Shown here: positions 61,034-64,000 of the stretch, piece after piece | How the letters are laid out: every line of letters starts with the position of its first letter | How positions within the stretch are numbered: position 1 is the stretch's first letter | Assembly (NCBI GenBank): GCA_029309925.1 | Contig: JARKND010000004.1 | Coordinates: 868,001-932,000, forward strand | Direction of reading: 5' to 3' | DNA length: 64,000 nucleotides | Source of the DNA: Fulvivirgaceae bacterium JP3-4 | Lineage (GTDB): Bacteria > Bacteroidota > Bacteroidia > Cytophagales > Cyclobacteriaceae | Position numbers and translations under genes: made by a program | The notes under the pieces: generated by a model | Database searches by the model: none | What the model was told of the DNA's origin: nothing | What the model saw: the letters and a program-made list of their open reading frames with translations, nothing else

Positions 61034-62110
61034 TTAATAAGCTTCTGCAGCATCGAGATACAGGCCCTGCTGATTTTTTCCAAAGCCATAATCTGCGCGG
61101 ACGTTAAGCTTATCGGTCTGATTGATTCGAACGCGTAATCCAAGTCCAGCGTTTGGCTTCACCGGATAGCTGAACGGAGCTTTCCATTCATCAGATAAAG
61201 TTGCAAGTCCCGCCCATACTGCAAAGCCTATGTAACGATGAACCATGAACCGATATTCGGTTTGCAACGCATAAAGATTTTTGTAACGATAATAGCCGCG
61301 ATAATAACCCCGCATTGTGTTCGAACCACCGATGTCCGCCATATCGCGGAAAGGGACATTCCCTTCATTGAGGTTCATAAAAAGCTGGGTTGCGAGAACG
61401 TCATCTTTCAGCCAGTCAAATTTTTTATAGAAGCGCAAATCGATTCGCATGTTGCCATATACATAATCGCTCATGAATCCGGAATGCGCGACCCATTGAA
61501 TTTCAAAATACGTTCCCTTGCGGGGATACACCTGACTGTCGCGACTGTCGACAAGAAAAATTGTAGACAATCCGGCCACGTGATAGCCTTCACTGCCGGG
61601 AGGAAGATCGGTTTCTATGTTGCCGTCATCCTGCGGCATCGTCAGGTTGTATATGCGATTGAACCTTCCATAACCACCAACATAAACATTGCGCCCCACC
61701 AGCCACATCTGCTTGAGCTCGATCCAGAGTCGGTTAAACTCGATTGCCCATTCATATGATTCCGGTGTTTCGACCTGGTAGCCATAGTAAAACTCAGGGA
61801 AGTATGCGTAGTAGAGTTTGTAATCGAAAATGCGCTTGTTGCCTGGTGAATAAATCCGGCCCAGGTTGCTCCACTCGTATTGCTTGTTCAGCGTGTAAAT
61901 GAAGGAAGACTGAAAATATGATCCGGTGGTAATCGAGTCGGGTCCGAATGTTTTGTTGGCGCCAAGAAGTACGCCAAACCCGAGTTTTGTTTCAGGAGAA
62001 TAATAGACTACCGGGAGCGGACTAAATCGCCACGAATTTTTGCGGTCAGCCTGGGCGAGCGCTGTGTGAGCAATCAGCACCAATGCAATGGCCTTAGAGA
62101 CTTTGTTCAT
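61034..62110 (-). CDS. BamA/TamA-family surface-antigen barrel protein
   Basis: 358 residues from ATG 62110. Signal 'AIALVLIAHTALAQ'. 'LPVVYYSPETKLGFGVLLGA' and 'VDSRDSQVYPRKGTYFEIQW', 'MADIGGSNTMRGYYRGYYR' and 'KPNAGLGLRVRINQTDKLNV' are the strands of the BamA C-terminal barrel (Bac_surface_Ag), with the conserved 'R-G-Y' loop. No POTRA domain, so it is not BamA itself but a short barrel used for lipid or protein passage. Ends in 'AEAY', not in the standard Phe. Confidence 0.88.
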   Translation of the reverse strand: MNKVSKAIALVLIAHTALAQADRKNSWRFSPLPVVYYSPETKLGFGVLLGANKTFGPDSITTGSYFQSSFIYTLNKQYEWSNLGRIYSPGNKRIFDYKLYYAYFPEFYYGYQVETPESYEWAIEFNRLWIELKQMWLVGRNVYVGGYGRFNRIYNLTMPQDDGNIETDLPPGSEGYHVAGLSTIFLVDSRDSQVYPRKGTYFEIQWVAHSGFMSDYVYGNMRIDLRFYKKFDWLKDDVLATQLFMNLNEGNVPFRDMADIGGSNTMRGYYRGYYRYKNLYALQTEYRFMVHRYIGFAVWAGLATLSDEWKAPFSYPVKPNAGLGLRVRINQTDKLNVRADYGFGKNQQGLYLDAAEAY

Positions 62111-62262
62111 TGAGAAAGCGGGGTTCTTTACGAAGATCATCATTTAAAGTGGGAAATCCGTGGCCGTTTCAACTATTCAAATTGCAGCCTAATAACCGTT
62201 AGCTTTATCCCTCCGATCTCATTAATTTTGGCGGAAACTCAATACTCACTCCTTTATTATAT

Positions 62263-64000
62263 ATGAGTACAGACACCTTAAGTGCGGGAAAGAAAGAAAA
62301 ACAGCAGGTTTTGGCGGGCCACAAAGCACCCGAACCGTATAAGCCAAAGAACAAAGTCAGGATCGTGACCGCGGCAAGCCTGTTTGATGGCCATGACGCT
62401 GCCATCAATATCATGCGTAGAATTATTCAATCAACCGGCTGTGAAGTGATTCATTTGGGGCACGACAGAAGTGTGGAGGAAGTGGTGAACACTGCTATCC
62501 AGGAAGACGCTCAAGCTATTGCGATGACGAGCTACCAGGGTGGTCACAATGAATATTTCAAATACATGTATGACCTCCTTAATGAAAAAGGTGCCGGTCA
62601 TATCAAGATCTTTGGTGGCGGTGGTGGCGTAATCCTTCCTGAGGAAATAAAGGAATTGATGGATTACGGAATCACCCGCATCTATTCGCCTGATGACGGA
62701 AGAGCGATGGGCCTGCAGGGCATGATCAACGACCTGATCGAGCGCAGCGACTATCCAACCGGAGAAAAACTTAACGTTGATGTCAACAAGCTTTCAGCGG
62801 ACAACGTGCTGGCTATCGCTCAACTGATCTCGGCAGCAGAAAACTTTTATGACAACCATAAATCTGTTTTTGAATCGATCAAGAAAAAAGCAGAAACTTC
62901 AAAGACACCTGTGCTTGGAATTACCGGAACCGGTGGCGCTGGAAAGTCGTCTATGGTTGATGAGATCGTAAGAAGATTTTTGATCGACTTCAAGGACAAG
63001 AGGATTGGAATTATCTCCGTTGATCCTTCGAAGCGAAAAACCGGTGGAGCGCTTCTGGGCGATCGGATTCGTATGAATGCGATAAACAATTCCAGAGTTT
63101 ACATGCGTTCGCTTGCAACACGCCAAAGCAATCTTGCCCTATCCGCATATGTTAAAGAGGCGGTGATGATTTTGAAAGCTGCCGCATTTGACTTGATTAT
63201 TCTCGAAACCTCTGGTATTGGACAAAGCGACACTGAAATCCTCGACCATAGCGATGCATCCCTTTACGTGATGACACCGGAATATGGTGCCGCTACTCAG
63301 CTCGAAAAAATCGACATGCTGGATTTTGCCGATGTGATTGCGCTTAACAAGTTTGACAAACGCGGTGCATTGGATGCTTTACGCGATGTAAAGAAACAAT
63401 ACCAGCGTAATCATCAGCTGTGGACAAGCAAGGTTGAGGACATGCCCGTGTTTGGCACGATCGCATCACAATTTAATGACCCGGGTACCAATCAACTTTA
63501 CAAACAAGTCATAGATAAGCTGGTCGAGAAGACCGGGGCGAATCTTAAATCTACTTTTGAGATCACGCGTGAAATGTCCGAAAAGATTTTTGTGATCCCG
63601 CCTAACAGAACGCGATACCTCAGCGAGATTACGGAAAACAATCGCAAGTATGATGACTGGGTTCGCGAGCAGAAGGAAATTGCCCAGAAGCTTTACGCGA
63701 TTCAAAAATCTATTGAAACATTTAAAGACTCCAATCTTGACGACAAAGATCGGTTGATCAAAGCACTTCAGGAACAATATGAGAAACTGAAACTGAATTT
63801 CGATCCCAAGAACTGGAAGCTCATCTCCGAGTGGCCAGATAAAGTCAAGAAGTACAAAGACCCGATCTTCAAATTTAAGGTTCGCGATAAAGAGATCGGA
63901 ATTCAAACACACAGCGAGTCTCTTTCTCACTTACAAATTCCCAAGGTAGCACTTCCAAAGTATGAAGCGTGGGGAGACCTCCTTCAATGGACATTGCAGG
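62263..64000 (+). CDS. icmF: fused isobutyryl-CoA mutase IcmF (5' part, cut by window end)
   Basis: 579 codons visible; full-length members are about 1100. The B12-binding domain is N-terminal (~30-160, '[13 protein letters not shown]' with base-off His44, and 'GGGGGVI'). It is followed by a MeaI-type G-protein chaperone (~210-450) with Walker A 'GTGGAGKSS' (Gly222-Ser229), '[19 protein letters not shown]' and '[10 protein letters not shown]' (NKxD). The region after ~470 is the linker to the mutase domain. The order B12-G protein-mutase is the IcmF arrangement. It interconverts isobutyryl- and n-butyryl-CoA, or related acyl-CoAs such as isovaleryl. Confidence 0.93.
   Translation, partial: MSTDTLSAGKKEKQQVLAGHKAPEPYKPKNKVRIVTAASLFDGHDAAINIMRRIIQSTGCEVIHLGHDRSVEEVVNTAIQEDAQAIAMTSYQGGHNEYFKYMYDLLNEKGAGHIKIFGGGGGVILPEEIKELMDYGITRIYSPDDGRAMGLQGMINDLIERSDYPTGEKLNVDVNKLSADNVLAIAQLISAAENFYDNHKSVFESIKKKAETSKTPVLGITGTGGAGKSSMVDEIVRRFLIDFKDKRIGIISVDPSKRKTGGALLGDRIRMNAINNSRVYMRSLATRQSNLALSAYVKEAVMILKAAAFDLIILETSGIGQSDTEILDHSDASLYVMTPEYGAATQLEKIDMLDFADVIALNKFDKRGALDALRDVKKQYQRNHQLWTSKVEDMPVFGTIASQFNDPGTNQLYKQVIDKLVEKTGANLKSTFEITREMSEKIFVIPPNRTRYLSEITENNRKYDDWVREQKEIAQKLYAIQKSIETFKDSNLDDKDRLIKALQEQYEKLKLNFDPKNWKLISEWPDKVKKYKDPIFKFKVRDKEIGIQTHSESLSHLQIPKVALPKYEAWGDLLQWTLQ

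Overview
The window looks like a chromosomal segment of a Bacteroidota bacterium, most likely a free-living Cytophagales relative (inference). The evidence is as follows. A TonB-dependent receptor is paired with a DUF4249 lipoprotein. An ELWxxDGT-repeat protein ends in a type IX secretion sorting domain. There are four ~800-residue FtsX/MacB-type permeases without ATPases. DUF5916, DUF1080, DUF3667 and DUF4349 proteins are present. Several promoters match the Bacteroidota pattern TTG/TTTG-N19-21-TAnnTTTG. No rRNA, tRNA, CRISPR array, transposase, phage gene or integrase was recognised, so this reads as core or housekeeping-like accessory chromosome rather than a mobile island.

Layout. 1-6.9 kb: 3' part of a DUF5916/CBM9-like outer-membrane protein, two small secreted proteins, the UV endonuclease UvsE, a SRPBCC protein, a DJ-1/PfpI protein, a DUF1080 protein and a DUF2214 membrane protein. 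7-12.2 kb: a HelD/UvrD-like helicase, then the TonB receptor-DUF4249 pair. 12.3-20 kb: TerB-like protein, two extracytoplasmic sugar-related proteins, a zinc-ribbon protein, a peroxiredoxin-like protein, DUF2461, DUF4349, VOC, DUF3667 and YciI. 20-31 kb: three large FtsX-type permeases interleaved with a dihaem cytochrome c, an AraC regulator and an OmpA protein. 31-34.7 kb: small stress or metabolic proteins (YhcH, DUF1801, globin, DUF4268, DinB) and a Tat-exported sugar isomerase-like protein.

34.8-37.7 kb is the most distinctive locus. A textbook Bacteroidota promoter drives a short structured RNA ending in an intrinsic terminator. It is followed by a gene set TPR-rtcB-TPR in which two paralogous TPR proteins flank the RNA ligase RtcB, and each gene is preceded by a small perfect hairpin. 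A strong terminator closes the locus.

37.7-48 kb: secreted M48 peptidase, a GH9 glucanase fused to a polysaccharide-deacetylase-like domain, BON, lone solute-binding and YtxH-like proteins, a second SRPBCC protein, a long imperfect inverted repeat, and the T9SS ELWxxDGT protein. 48-56 kb: LigD (no Ku in the window), small unknown proteins, a PIG-L deacetylase, SemiSWEET, an HExxH mini-protein, DUF952, and a Nei/Fpg-like glycosylase that lacks the usual Pro-2. 56-64 kb: a fourth permease, clustered GT-rich repeats, a ceramidase-like protein, a YD-type lipoprotein, a BamA/TamA-like barrel and the 5' part of a fused isobutyryl-CoA mutase (IcmF).

Nucleic-acid repair is well represented (UvsE, HelD-like, RtcB, LigD, Nei-like), but these genes are scattered and do not form one operon. 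Short GT-rich and other repeat tracts occur only between genes or at gene ends. All functional calls are made by eye from motifs and family memory; no database search was run.
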